Source: Terriglobales bacterium
GTDB lineage: Bacteria; Acidobacteriota; Terriglobia; Terriglobales; Acidobacteriaceae
Length of the DNA: 53,976 nt
Direction: 5' to 3'
Assembly: GCA_016185365.1 (NCBI GenBank)
Contig: JACPNP010000030.1
Location: 1 to 53,976 of the forward strand
The position numbers and the translations under genes were made by a program. The notes under the pieces are model-generated. The model made no database searches. It saw only the letters and a program-made list of their open reading frames with translations, and was not told the origin of the DNA. Shown here one piece after another: positions 29,301-38,096 of this stretch. Numbering within the stretch: position 1 is the first letter of the stretch; the number at the start of each line of letters is the position of its first letter.

Positions 29301-30236
29301 TCACCAACTGCCGCTGGCGCCGCCGCCCCCGGAGCTTCCGCCGCCGAATCCGCCGAAGCTGCCTCCGCCGCCGAACCCGCCACCGGACCACCCGCCGCTG
29401 CTGAAGCCGCCACCGCCGAATCCACCGCCACCCCAACCGCCTCGGCCGCCGCTGAATGACGGGTCCACAAGTATGGCCAGGAAAAGAAAGAACAGGATGA
29501 GCCAGGCTCCGGTGGCGATGTAGCCCACCAGCAGGAAAAACCCGATGACGCCGACCTGCACGATCCCGCCGATCAGCTGCGCCGGCTTGGACGCAAACTT
29601 GACGACCTTTCGCAACACCCCCACCAATACGATCGCTGCAAAGATCACGTAGCCATACCAGGGGGCTTCGGCCTGGAAGCCGTTTCCGCCACTGTCTGAC
29701 GGCGCCGGCGTGGCATTCTCCAGCGTGACGCCGCGGTCCGCCGCGATGACCTGCGCGATCTGTTCCGTGAGCTGCGAAAGTGCGCCGTCATAATCCTTGT
29801 TGCGCAGGTAGGGCACCATCTCCCGCCCGAAGCCGCCGACTTTGCCGTCCGGCAGGATGGGCTCGAGGCCGTAGCCTACCTCCACTCTGTACTTGCGGTC
29901 CTTGACGGCAAGCAGGATGAGCACGCCCCGCTTATCTTGCTTGCTTCCGACACCCCACTGCTTGAACAGCTTTTCCGCGAACTCCTCGACCGAGACCCCA
30001 TCCAATGTGCTCACCGTGACCACGGCGATCTGGGCCCCGGTCTTGTCCTGCACTTCCTTACCTAGAGCATTGAGCCTTTCCCGGGTCTCCTGGCTGAGCA
30101 CCCGGGCAAAATCATTGACATAGTTCGACGGGCGCAGGTCCGTGACCTTTTCCGCGGACAGGGGCAGAGCCAGGAACAGGCCCAGTACCGGTCCAAAAAG
30201 GCGCAAAATCTTGCGGATTGAAGGTGGATTGCCCAT
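29301..30236 (-). CDS. TPM-domain membrane protein with Gly/Ser-rich tail
   Basis: About 311 residues: signal peptide (about 8-28), periplasmic TPM domain (about 33-155) with YVNDFARVLSQETRERLNAL and the RGVLILLAVKDRKYRVEVGY core, two membrane segments (about 198-265), and a tail made almost only of Gly, Ser, Trp and Phe. TPM proteins (YgcG type) pair with LemA in many genomes. ATG 30236 gives a good signal peptide; ATG 30257 is seven codons upstream. Confidence 0.9.
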   Translation of the reverse strand: MGNPPSIRKILRLFGPVLGLFLALPLSAEKVTDLRPSNYVNDFARVLSQETRERLNALGKEVQDKTGAQIAVVTVSTLDGVSVEEFAEKLFKQWGVGSKQDKRGVLILLAVKDRKYRVEVGYGLEPILPDGKVGGFGREMVPYLRNKDYDGALSQLTEQIAQVIAADRGVTLENATPAPSDSGGNGFQAEAPWYGYVIFAAIVLVGVLRKVVKFASKPAQLIGGIVQVGVIGFFLLVGYIATGAWLILFFLFLAILVDPSFSGGRGGWGGGGFGGGGFSSGGWSGGGFGGGGSFGGFGGGSSGGGGASGSW

Positions 30237-30275
30237 GCACAGAGCGCCGGGATGCATTAGAATGCAATTCGCAGC

Positions 30276-30298
30276 GGATACAGAGTACGATTGTATCC
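30276..30298. promoter_or_regulatory. Inverted repeat between two divergent genes
   Basis: GGATAC and GTATCC, 11 bases apart, lie in the 85-base gap between the divergent TPM and FHA-phosphatase starts. Their place and symmetry suggest an operator or promoter element shared by both; no regulator is identified. Confidence 0.35.
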
Positions 30299-30321
30299 TT
30301 CGCTAAGTTTCTTGACCGACC

Positions 30322-32025
30322 ATGCACGAACAAACCCCCAGTTCGGCCGTGGCCACTCGGGTCCCCGGTGGCATCTTCCCCAAAGTCGTGTTTGTCCATG
30401 GGGCGGAGCGGCGGGAGATGTCGCTCTCGCTGATGCCGTTCACCATCGGACGCAAGACCGGGAAGGACTTGGAGATTCCCGATCCCCGCGTCTCCCGCGA
30501 CCACGCCGAGATCGTGTGCGAAGACGGCAGCTTCTACATCATCGACGCCACCAGCAAGCTGGGCACTTACGTCAATAAAGAGCGCGTAAGCGGCAAGCGC
30601 AAATTACTGCGCAATGACCGCGTGGAATTCGGCGTGGGCGTTGGCGCGCAACTCATCTTCGATCCGGTGAGCGATGAATCCTCCGTCGCCCGGGAGTTCC
30701 TCAGCCAGATCTCCATGAAGTCGGTGGCCACCGAAAAGACCAATGACCTGGAGAAGCTCGCCCTGTTCCTCGAGGCCGCGCGCAAGCTGAACAGCGCCGG
30801 GGCATTGGAAGAAGTCATGGTCAGCCTGATCGACACCACGCTGAAACTGACCGGCGCGGAGCGCGGCTTCGTCTACCTGCGGCAACCGGACGGCATCATG
30901 AAGATGGAGGCTGCCTGCACCGCTTCCGGCGAGCGTGTGGCCTCGGACGAGACCATCTCCCACTCCATCCTGCAGGACGCGGCCAACTCCGCCAGCGAGT
31001 TCATCGTCACCGATACCTCCAAGATGAGCGGCATGGAAGCGCGGCAGAGCATCATCGCCCATGATCTGCGCATGGTGCTGGCCATCCCCCTGCGCAAGGC
31101 GCAACGCCAGACCGGAGCGGAAGAGCTTGTGCTGGGCGTGCTCTATCTGGACAGCCGCTTCGCTTCCGGATCGATCAGCGGCGTGGGCCATGACATCCTG
31201 GGCGTCATTGCCCGCGAAGCCGCGGCCCTGGTGGAGAGCACCAACCTGGCCAAGATGGAGGAAGAAGGCCGGCGCGTGCAGCAGGAGCTGAACATCGCCG
31301 CCTCCATCCAGCAGCGGTTGATGTCCGTGAAGATCCCGGAAGTGAATTACGCCACCCTGAGCGCCAAGAACATCCCTTGCCGCGACATCGGGGGCGATTT
31401 CTTTGACGTGCTGGCCAACGACAAAGGTTTGTTCATGGTCGTCACCGACGTCAGCGGAAAAGGCGTCTCCGCCGCCATCCTGGCCTCCATTCTGCAAGGC
31501 ATGATCTACGCGCAGCTGACGGCGGGCGTCCACCTGGCGGAGATCGCCACCTCGGTGAACAGCTTCCTGTGCCAGCGCGTGCAAGGCGAGAAATACGCGA
31601 CCCTTACCATCGTGCACGTGCATCCCGACGGCAAAGTGGAATACGTCAACTGCGGCCACGTCCCCCCGGTGGCGATCCAGCAGAAGGCCATCGCCCGGCT
31701 GCAATCGGGATGCCTGCCCGTGGGCCTGCTCTCCGAAGCGGAATACCACATGGCCACCATGCAGTTGAGCCCCGGCGACCGGCTGGTGCTGGTCACGGAC
31801 GGCGTCACCGAAGCCGAGGACGCCACCGGCGACCTCTTCGGCGATGAGCGCCTGGAACAAGCCGCGCTCCTGGGGGAAGGCTCTTCGTTCGACGTGATCT
31901 TCGCCTGTGTGCGTGAGTTCTGCGGCGACATCCCCCTCAATGACGACTGCACCATGATGGAAGTGATCTACATGGGCGGGTCCAGTCCCCGGACCAAGTC
32001 AGATTCAGCCCTGAAGCTCGCGTAA
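30322..32025 (+). CDS. FHA-GAF-PP2C (RsbU/SpoIIE-type) serine phosphatase
   Basis: A 567-residue cytosolic signalling protein. Residues about 28-115 form an FHA domain that binds phosphothreonine (TIGRKTGKDLEIPDPRVSRD with the conserved RVSRDHAE). About 150-315 is a GAF sensor domain. About 340-555 is a PP2C/SpoIIE phosphatase with metal-binding aspartates in DIGGDFFDV, DVSGKGVSAA and LVTDGVTEAE. Members dephosphorylate anti-sigma antagonists in partner-switching pathways. A sigma/anti-sigma cluster follows, but that anti-sigma protein is of zinc-finger type, so a direct link is uncertain. ATG 30322 is supported by the family start. Confidence 0.93.
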   Translation: MHEQTPSSAVATRVPGGIFPKVVFVHGAERREMSLSLMPFTIGRKTGKDLEIPDPRVSRDHAEIVCEDGSFYIIDATSKLGTYVNKERVSGKRKLLRNDRVEFGVGVGAQLIFDPVSDESSVAREFLSQISMKSVATEKTNDLEKLALFLEAARKLNSAGALEEVMVSLIDTTLKLTGAERGFVYLRQPDGIMKMEAACTASGERVASDETISHSILQDAANSASEFIVTDTSKMSGMEARQSIIAHDLRMVLAIPLRKAQRQTGAEELVLGVLYLDSRFASGSISGVGHDILGVIAREAAALVESTNLAKMEEEGRRVQQELNIAASIQQRLMSVKIPEVNYATLSAKNIPCRDIGGDFFDVLANDKGLFMVVTDVSGKGVSAAILASILQGMIYAQLTAGVHLAEIATSVNSFLCQRVQGEKYATLTIVHVHPDGKVEYVNCGHVPPVAIQQKAIARLQSGCLPVGLLSEAEYHMATMQLSPGDRLVLVTDGVTEAEDATGDLFGDERLEQAALLGEGSSFDVIFACVREFCGDIPLNDDCTMMEVIYMGGSSPRTKSDSALKLA

Positions 32026-32034
32026 AGAGATCAA

Positions 32035-32057
32035 GGGCGGGCCAAAGTGGCCCGCCC
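32035..32057 (+). terminator. Terminator-like hairpin after the phosphatase gene
   Basis: GGGCGGGCCA, loop AAG, TGGCCCGCCC: a perfect 10-bp stem ten bases after the stop, followed by GTAGTGTTTCTTA. The T-tract is weak. Confidence 0.65.
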
Positions 32058-32244
32058 GTAGTGTTTCTTACACCTCTTACTTTCCCAACGCTTCTGACTC
32101 TGTGCCTGTGGCGTGGGTGAACACGATCTCGTGGCCCGTTGCCCCCGCAAAATTCCTCCTTCATTTGTCTCCGGTTGACACGCCGGTCCCTGGCGGACGA
32201 TTTTCCCCCTAACCGGGACGCACGGATGGGGTCTAATAGGCCGA

Positions 32245-32816
32245 ATGCAGAACGTGGCCCGAGCGGAAGACGCGGCGGTCGTCGCGCAGGTGCTTGCGGG
32301 AGACCGCGAGGCCTACCGTCTTCTGGTGGAAAAACACAGCCGGGCCATCTTCCGGGTCGCGTTCCGGGTCCTGCGCAGTGAAGAGGACGCGGAAGAGGTG
32401 GTGCAGGAGACGTTCCTGCGCGCCTATTTGAGCAGCGGGCGAATTTCGGCACCTGGCTGTACCGCATCGCCATGAACTGCGCGCTCGATCTGAAGGACAA
32501 GGCCAGGCCGGCCTCGACCGTGCAGATCGCGGAAGAGCCGGATCCCGAAGCGAACGAGATGCAAGTGGCCTCCACCGACCCGTCGCAGGACCGGGTGCTG
32601 TATGGCGAGCAGGTGAAGCAGCGTATCGCCGCCGCCATGAGCCTGCTGAGCGAGACGGAACGCGCCGCCTTTACCCTGCGGCATTTGGAAGGGCGGTCGA
32701 TCGAAGAGGTCTCGGACGTGCTGGGGATCAAGGCGAACGCGGCCAAGAACAGCATCTTCCGCGCGGTGCAAAAGATGCGCCAGGCCCTTGGGCCGGTGGT
32801 GGCCACGACACGGTGA
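32245..32816 (+). pseudogene. ECF sigma factor disrupted by a small deletion in region 2
   Basis: Frame one from ATG 32245 gives sigma region 2 (AYRLLVEKHSRAIFRVAFRV, then EEDAEEVVQETFLRAY) and ends at 32475. Frame two starts inside and gives FEQRANFGTWLYRIAMNCAL, then region 4 (LSETERAAFTLRHLEGRSIE, EVSDVLGIKANAAKNSIFRA) to 32816. At 32429 GCC TA is followed directly by TTT GAG CAG CGG; a normal ECF has about five more residues there, so about 13 bases are missing. As written, no single reading makes a full sigma factor. The ATGA overlap at 32472 could allow separate translation of region 4. A sequencing or assembly error is possible. Its partner follows at 32821. Confidence 0.85.
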
Positions 32817-32820
32817 AACG

Positions 32821-33609
32821 ATGAAGCACATGAGCGAAGACGATCTGATCCTTTATCACTACGGCGAGCAGGAAGCCGGAGCCAGGGAAGCCATGGACCA
32901 GCATCTACAGGAATGCGCCGAGTGTGCGGCCGAGTTCGAACGGATCGAGCAGGTGCTCGCCGCCGTGACCGAGGACTCGCTGCCCGTGCCCGCGCGCGGT
33001 GAAGAATACGGCGCGCACGTTTGGGCGCGCATCCAGACCCGCTTGCCGGACCGGGCCCGGCCCTGGTGGCAGGCGTGGCTCGCGCCGCAGCGGTTGCAGT
33101 TGGCCGGGGCGTTCGCGGCGGTGGTGGTGATCGCATTCCTTCTGGGCCGTTTCTCCAAGGACAAGCCGGTCCCGGATGCCGCCATTTCCGAAGCCGGCAA
33201 GGACCGTATCGTGCTGGTTGCGGTCGGCAAGCATCTGGAGAAGTCCCAGATGGTGTTGGTGGAGCTGAAGAACGCCGAGCCCGGCAACGGCCCGGTGGAT
33301 ATTTCGAATGAACAGCAACGCGCCCGCGACCTGCTTACCGCCAACCGGCTGTACAAGCAGAGCGCGCTGAAAGTGGGCGATCCGGCGGTGAACACCGTGC
33401 TGGACGACCTGGAGCGCGTGCTGGTGGAGATCGCCAACGGCCCGGCCAAGCTGGATTCGGCCGAGTTGGCCAGCATCCAGAAGCGCATCGAGGCGCAGGG
33501 TCTGTTGTTCAAGATCCGCGTGGTGGAGAGCAAAGTGAAGAAGTCCACGGCCAAGGAAAAACCAAACGCCTCGCCCGCGCGCACGGGTGCAGCACAACGC
33601 AGTCTGTAG
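32821..33609 (+). CDS. Anti-sigma factor-like zinc-finger membrane protein
   Basis: About 262 residues. The N-terminal zf-HC2-type motif HLQECAECAAEF (H-x3-C-x2-C) is that of zinc-binding anti-sigma factors, which hold ECF sigma factors at the membrane. One membrane segment follows near residues 95-115 (LAGAFAAVVVIAFLLGRF), then a periplasmic helical region (RDLLTANRLYKQSALK and LDDLERVLVEIANGP). ATG 32821 begins four bases after the sigma stop, a normal sigma/anti-sigma arrangement. It is intact although its sigma partner is broken. Confidence 0.85.
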   Translation: MKHMSEDDLILYHYGEQEAGAREAMDQHLQECAECAAEFERIEQVLAAVTEDSLPVPARGEEYGAHVWARIQTRLPDRARPWWQAWLAPQRLQLAGAFAAVVVIAFLLGRFSKDKPVPDAAISEAGKDRIVLVAVGKHLEKSQMVLVELKNAEPGNGPVDISNEQQRARDLLTANRLYKQSALKVGDPAVNTVLDDLERVLVEIANGPAKLDSAELASIQKRIEAQGLLFKIRVVESKVKKSTAKEKPNASPARTGAAQRSL

Positions 33610-33623
33610 GTCAGGGGAACAAC

Positions 33624-34988
33624 ATGAACGCAAGACACATCGCAATGACAACCACACTCCTACTCGCCGGCGTGATCGCGCCGGCACAGACCGGAGTCGG
33701 CATCGGCCTGGGATTCGTCCAGGGCGCGGGCGCCGGGGCGGGGAAGGGTGCGGGCTCAGGCGCGGGAAGATCCGCCGGCAGCGCCGCCACGGCGCAATAT
33801 GACGAGGCCATGGCCGCGTTCAATGACGGCCAATACGAACGTGCCGCGGAGTTATTCGGAAAGGTGGCGCACAATGGCGGGACCCGCGCCCCCGGCGCGC
33901 TTTATTGGAGGGCCTACGCCTTGTACAAGATGTCACGCCGCAGCGATGCCGAACGCGTCATCCGCGAACTGCGCCGCAACTACCCCAAGAGCCGCTATGT
34001 GAAGGACGCCGAGGCCTTGAAGATCGAGATGCGCGGCAACGACGCGGACTACGAACCACCCGAGCCGCCTGAGCCGCCGGAAGCACCCGAGCCGCCCGAA
34101 GCGCCGGAAGCGCCCGAGCCGCCTGAGCCACCCGAGTCCATGGACCGCTCCGGATGCTCCGGCAACGACGATCTCAAGGTGCTCGCTCTGAACCAGGTGA
34201 TGGAGCGCGACTCCGCGCGGGCCATGCCTCTGCTGGAAAAGCTGTTGCAAGGGTCCACTTGTCTCAAGGTCAAGCGGCAAGTGCTGTTCGTGCTCTCGCA
34301 GACCGATGATCCGCGGGCGACCGAACTGCTGGGCAAGGTGGCGCGCGGCCAGTCCTATGGATCGCTGCAGCGGTACGCCATTGAGAACCTGGGCATCGGC
34401 GGCCGCAAGGCGGAGCTGGAGAAGATCTATCGCGAGGCGACCACCACCGAGACCAAGCTGGCGGTGCTGAACGCGTACATCATTGCCGGGAACACGAAGG
34501 GCTTCCTGGAGGCGGCCCGCAATGAGAGCGATCCGCGCGTGCGCAAGAAGGCCATCGAGGGCCTGGGCGTCAACGGTGCGCGGCAGGACCTGCGCGACCT
34601 CTACAAGAACCCGAAATCACCCGAGGACCGCCGCTGGATCCTGGATGGCTTCATCATCGCCGGAGACACCGAGGCCTTCAATGAGATCGCGCGCACCGAG
34701 CAGGACCCGGTGTTGCGCAAGAAAGCCATCGAGGGCATCGGCATCAATGGCGGACGCAAGGCGGAACCGGCTCTGCTGGCGATCTATGACACCTTCAAGG
34801 ACTATGACACCCGCCGCTACGTGATCGAGGCCCTGTTCATCTCGAACAACGGCCGGGCGCTGGTGGAATTGGCCAAGAAGGAGACGGACACGCGGCTGCG
34901 GCGCAAGATCATCGAGCAGCTTTCAGTGATGAACAACAAGGAAGCGACTGACTATCTGATCTCCATCCTGGAGAAAGACAAAGAGTAA
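33624..34988 (+). CDS. Exported HEAT-repeat protein with TPR-like N-terminus
   Basis: A 454-residue exported protein. The signal peptide (about 1-23) is followed by Gly/Ala-rich sequence, a TPR-like segment (AMAAFNDGQYERAAELFGKV), a linker of repeated EPPEPPEPPEAPEPP (about 141-173), and a long C-terminal run of HEAT-like repeats of about 30 residues (VRKKAIEGLGVNGARQDLRD, VLRKKAIEGIGINGGRKAEP). HEAT arrays bind proteins. It starts 14 bases after the anti-sigma gene and is probably in its operon. Confidence 0.87.
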   Translation: MNARHIAMTTTLLLAGVIAPAQTGVGIGLGFVQGAGAGAGKGAGSGAGRSAGSAATAQYDEAMAAFNDGQYERAAELFGKVAHNGGTRAPGALYWRAYALYKMSRRSDAERVIRELRRNYPKSRYVKDAEALKIEMRGNDADYEPPEPPEPPEAPEPPEAPEAPEPPEPPESMDRSGCSGNDDLKVLALNQVMERDSARAMPLLEKLLQGSTCLKVKRQVLFVLSQTDDPRATELLGKVARGQSYGSLQRYAIENLGIGGRKAELEKIYREATTTETKLAVLNAYIIAGNTKGFLEAARNESDPRVRKKAIEGLGVNGARQDLRDLYKNPKSPEDRRWILDGFIIAGDTEAFNEIARTEQDPVLRKKAIEGIGINGGRKAEPALLAIYDTFKDYDTRRYVIEALFISNNGRALVELAKKETDTRLRRKIIEQLSVMNNKEATDYLISILEKDKE

Positions 34989-35004
34989 CCCGGAATGGTG
35001 AAGG

Positions 35005-35468
35005 GGTGCGACTTTAGTCGCACCGCAGAATCGGTGAAAGGGTGCGGCTTCAGCCGCACCGTAGGATCGGTGAAAGGGTGCGGCTTTAGTCGCACCGTAA
35101 TGAGCAAAACAAGATCGCCGGGGGCTTTAGCCCCGGTCCAACAGAGTGAAGGGGCGCGGCTTTACCCGCGCCGCAGAAACGGTGAAGGGGTGCGACTTTA
35201 GTCGCACCGTAAAGACCAAAACAAAATCCCCGGGGCTTCAGCCCCGGTCCAACAGAGTGAAGGGGCGCGGCTTTACCCGCGCCAGAGGTTCGGTGAAGGG
35301 GTGCGACTTTTGCCGCACCGCAGAATCGGTGAAGGGGTGCGACTTTAGTCGCACCGTAAAGACCAAAACAAAATACCCGGGGCTTTAGCCACGGCCCAAC
35401 GGAGTGAACGGTTGCGGCTTTAGCCGCACGGCAAAGGGCCCACTGATTTTGTCAGCCCCTTAAGGGGC
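35005..35468. repeat. Array of 13 hairpins in a three-fold higher-order repeat
   Basis: Hairpins at 35005, 35041, 35077, 35118, 35153, 35189, 35230, 35264, 35300, 35336, 35377, 35413 and 35455. Most have the form stem-CTTTAG-type core-stem, for example GGTGCGACTTTAGTCGCACC. Stems differ in sequence but stay paired (GGTGCGGC/GCCGCACC, CCGGGGC/GCCCCGG, GGCGCGG/CCGCGCC). Three hairpins (GGTGCG, CCGGGG and GGCGCG types, with GACCAAAACAAAAT-like and TCCAACAGAGTGAA linkers) recur as a block at 35077-35172, 35189-35283 and, more diverged, 35336-35430. No gene is credible here. Confidence 0.93.
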
Positions 35469-35509
35469 GACTGATGTGCGATTTGGGCTGCCGCCCTCGA
35501 GGCAAGATC

Positions 35510-36598
35510 ATGAAACTCCTGCTCTCTTTCGCGCTGTTGTGTTTTTCTTCGATTTACGCCCAGGTCAAGCTCGAAGGCGCGCCCCAGCCGCCATTCGTCG
35601 ATGCCAAGCTACAGGCCCTCTCGGCTTCTTCCGGCTTCGAAGCCACGGTCAAGAACCTGGTCGCGCAACATCAGCAGCCCGCCTGGATCGGGTATGCCGT
35701 GCCCATCGTGCCCAAGCCGAGGCTCATCTGCTGTTTCGATTCCGTGGTGCGCGCGCGCACGGGGTGCTGCTCCGGCTGCCGCCTTGAGCAGAAAAGCGGA
35801 AATTTCTTTGACTCGACCGGTGGCGACTGTGTCCGCGCCGAGCCGTCCACGCATGTGATCGTGATGGCGCGCATCGAAGCGGGCCGGGTGCAAAAGCTGC
35901 GGCCGTATACGCCGGATTGCACCCTCGATGCCGGCGGGTTGAGCGTGATCTGGCTGCGCGACGTGAAGAGCAGCGACAGTGTCGCCTGGCTGGACAAGCT
36001 TGTGAACGCGGGCGAACGCCGCATCGCCGACGGCGCGCTGCAAGCCCTCGCCCTGCATGCCGATCCCGCGGCTGACGCTGTGCTCGAACGCCTGCTGACG
36101 GCCCAGCAGACGAACAAGGTCCGCGAGGAAACCGCCTTCTGGATGGCGCAGACCCGCGGTCACAAGGGATTTCTTGTATTGCAGGACTACGCCCGAAACG
36201 ATTCGGACCCGAAATTCCGCGAACACCTGACGTTCGCATTCACCCAGTCCGAGGATCCGGGTGCCATTCCCGAACTCTTACGCATGGCCAAGCAGGACAC
36301 CGACCACCGGGTGCGTGGCCAGGCCTTGTTCTGGCTGGCGCAAGCGGCAAGCGGGCGGGCAGCGGGGGCTGTCTCCGATGCGGTCGAGAATGATCCCGAC
36401 TCTGACGTCCGCCGCAAGGCCGTCTTCGCACTGACGCAAATGCCCGGGGATGAGGGTGTGCCGCTGCTGATCAAATATGCGAAGTCGCATCGCGACCGCG
36501 CGGTGCGCAAGGAAGCGATCTTCTGGCTGGGCCAGTCGAATGACCCGCGTGCGCTGGATTTTATCGAAGATCTGCTGACGTCGGACTTGAAGCGCTAG
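35510..36598 (+). CDS. Exported HEAT-repeat protein
   Basis: A 362-residue protein with signal peptide MKLLLSFALLCFSSIYA. The first 130 residues are cysteine-containing and unrecognised (CCFDSVVRARTGCCSGC, an unusual cysteine cluster for an exported protein, possibly disulphide or metal bonded). From about 165 onward it is HEAT repeats with a WLAQ/WMAQ theme (ETAFWMAQTRGHKGFLVLQD, GQALFWLAQAASGRA, KEAIFWLGQSNDPRALDFIE). ATG 35510 sets the signal peptide at the N-terminus. It belongs to the sigma-linked HEAT group upstream but is separated by the hairpin array. Confidence 0.87.
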   Translation: MKLLLSFALLCFSSIYAQVKLEGAPQPPFVDAKLQALSASSGFEATVKNLVAQHQQPAWIGYAVPIVPKPRLICCFDSVVRARTGCCSGCRLEQKSGNFFDSTGGDCVRAEPSTHVIVMARIEAGRVQKLRPYTPDCTLDAGGLSVIWLRDVKSSDSVAWLDKLVNAGERRIADGALQALALHADPAADAVLERLLTAQQTNKVREETAFWMAQTRGHKGFLVLQDYARNDSDPKFREHLTFAFTQSEDPGAIPELLRMAKQDTDHRVRGQALFWLAQAASGRAAGAVSDAVENDPDSDVRRKAVFALTQMPGDEGVPLLIKYAKSHRDRAVRKEAIFWLGQSNDPRALDFIEDLLTSDLKR

Positions 36599-36639
36599 TC
36601 TCGGCGCCTTTTCCTGACGCCTAACCACTAGCCACTGAT

Positions 36640-36942
36640 TCACGCTTTACCCTGCATCTTGGCCCACCACCAGCGCAGGCCCACGAACAGGAAGCGCCAG
36701 TCATGGAAGAACTCCGGCGCTTTGCGTTCGAAGGCGTGGCCCACGAATTGGAAGATCCATCCCGCGACGAACAAGGCCAGCGCGTACTTCCAGAATCCCT
36801 CGAGGAACGCGGACGGGATCAGCAGCAACAGGGAAGCGGCGATCATGGGGATACCCACGGTGTGGCAGAACCGGTTCACCGGATGCTGATGGCTGCTGGC
36901 ATACTGCCGGATCCATTCTTCGTTGCTGCGTCCACCCATCAT
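36640..36942 (-). CDS. DUF962 / Mpo1-like membrane protein
   Basis: About 100 residues with the DUF962 pattern: EEWIRQYASSHQHPVNRFCH with conserved histidines, two membrane segments, and FVGHAFERKAPEFFHDWRFL. The yeast relative Mpo1 is a fatty-acid alpha-oxidising dioxygenase; the His positions fit metal binding, but bacterial function is not known. ATG 36942 gives the usual family length; the 60 residues readable upstream do not look like protein of this family. Same strand as adenosine deaminase, 106 bases apart. Confidence 0.87.
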   Translation of the reverse strand: MMGGRSNEEWIRQYASSHQHPVNRFCHTVGIPMIAASLLLLIPSAFLEGFWKYALALFVAGWIFQFVGHAFERKAPEFFHDWRFLFVGLRWWWAKMQGKA

Positions 36943-37048
36943 GGCTCGCGTCTCCTGGTTGAGGTTGCCTGCATGATACGCCGGATGCAGCCGCTCGAGC
37001 GCGGGAATCTGCATGAGCCGCGAGTCGCAACGGTCCTGAGCGGAAGGG

Positions 37049-38026
37049 CTAGCGATACGCTGCGCGCAACCGCTCGATGAGCCGCGCTTTCGGCGAACCG
37101 GCCAGGAATGCAGCCTGGGCCGCATCCAGATTCGCTTGCAGTAGTTGCGGCTTGCCCCAGGCGAAGTTTTCGGCGAGTTTGTCGTACTCGCGCGCCAGCG
37201 TGATGTCGCTGATCGCGCGCCCGTCGCAACTGATCCCCGCGGAAACCCCTGCGCGTTGCAGCCTGTCGATGGGATGCGCGGCGTAACTCGCCACCGCGCC
37301 GGTCTGGCAGTTGCTGGTGGGACAGGTCTCCAGATGGATGCGATGTTTCGCCAGATGCTCCACCAGCTTCGGGTCCTCCACGCTGCGTACGCCGTGGCCG
37401 ATGCGCGCGGGCTTCAGCTGCTCAAGTGTCTCCCATACGCTTTCCGCGCCGCGGGCTTCTCCGGCATGCGCGGTGCGGTTCAAGCCGTTCTCGACCGCAT
37501 ACCGGAACGCGGCGATGTGCGGCGCGAGTGGCAACGATTCATCCGCCGCAAGGTCGAAGCCTGCCACGCGCGAGCCGCGGAAATGCCGCACCAGATGCGC
37601 CGTTTCCAGCGACTGCTCCACGGTGAAATGCCGCAGTGTGCACAGGATGAGGCGCGCATCGACGCCGGTGGCGGCGATGCCGGCCTCCGCGGCGTCGTCC
37701 ACAGTCTCTAGGACTTGTTGCGGCGTGAGACCGCCCGCGGTGTGCAAGAGCGGCGCGAACCGTATCTCAGCATAGATCACATGATCGGCCGCGAGCTGCG
37801 CGAACAGGTCTTCGACCACGGCGCGCAATTGCGTCTTCGACTGCATCAGCCGGATGCCCGCCTGCGCGCAGCGGATGTAATCCCGCAGGTTGTTGCATCC
37901 GGCCGGGGCCACGAACTCGCGGCGGAAGCGCTCCGGCGCCACGCTCGGATCCAGCCGCCGCACGACGTCATAGCTGAGCGAACAATCCAGATGCAGGTGC
38001 AGCTCGACCTTGGGCAAAGTCTGCAT
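37049..38026 (-). CDS. Adenosine deaminase family protein
   Basis: A 325-residue TIM-barrel amidohydrolase that hydrolyses adenosine (or a related aminated purine) to inosine. Zinc ligands H10 and H12 (ELHLHLD), H187 (HAGE) and D268, the catalytic E190 and H211 (IGHGVRSVED) are present. The segment that reads NTDDP in classical enzymes is SCDGRAIS here (D268 kept, next residue Gly), and HLHLDG is HLHLDC. These changes resemble a known side branch (NTDNR-type) but leave the substrate open; adenine or modified nucleosides are alternatives. Confidence 0.88.
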   Translation of the reverse strand: MQTLPKVELHLHLDCSLSYDVVRRLDPSVAPERFRREFVAPAGCNNLRDYIRCAQAGIRLMQSKTQLRAVVEDLFAQLAADHVIYAEIRFAPLLHTAGGLTPQQVLETVDDAAEAGIAATGVDARLILCTLRHFTVEQSLETAHLVRHFRGSRVAGFDLAADESLPLAPHIAAFRYAVENGLNRTAHAGEARGAESVWETLEQLKPARIGHGVRSVEDPKLVEHLAKHRIHLETCPTSNCQTGAVASYAAHPIDRLQRAGVSAGISCDGRAISDITLAREYDKLAENFAWGKPQLLQANLDAAQAAFLAGSPKARLIERLRAAYR

Positions 38027-38096
38027 GGGAGTCGATTCTAAATGCTGGCCTCGTCCGGCTGCCAGACCGCTCTGCAGCGCGCTACGCCGCGGCGCT

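Noticed and set aside
34995..35388. Open frames encoding VKGCGFSRT-type repeats
   Set aside because: They translate the hairpin array; the period follows the DNA palindromes, not codons, and the frames break.
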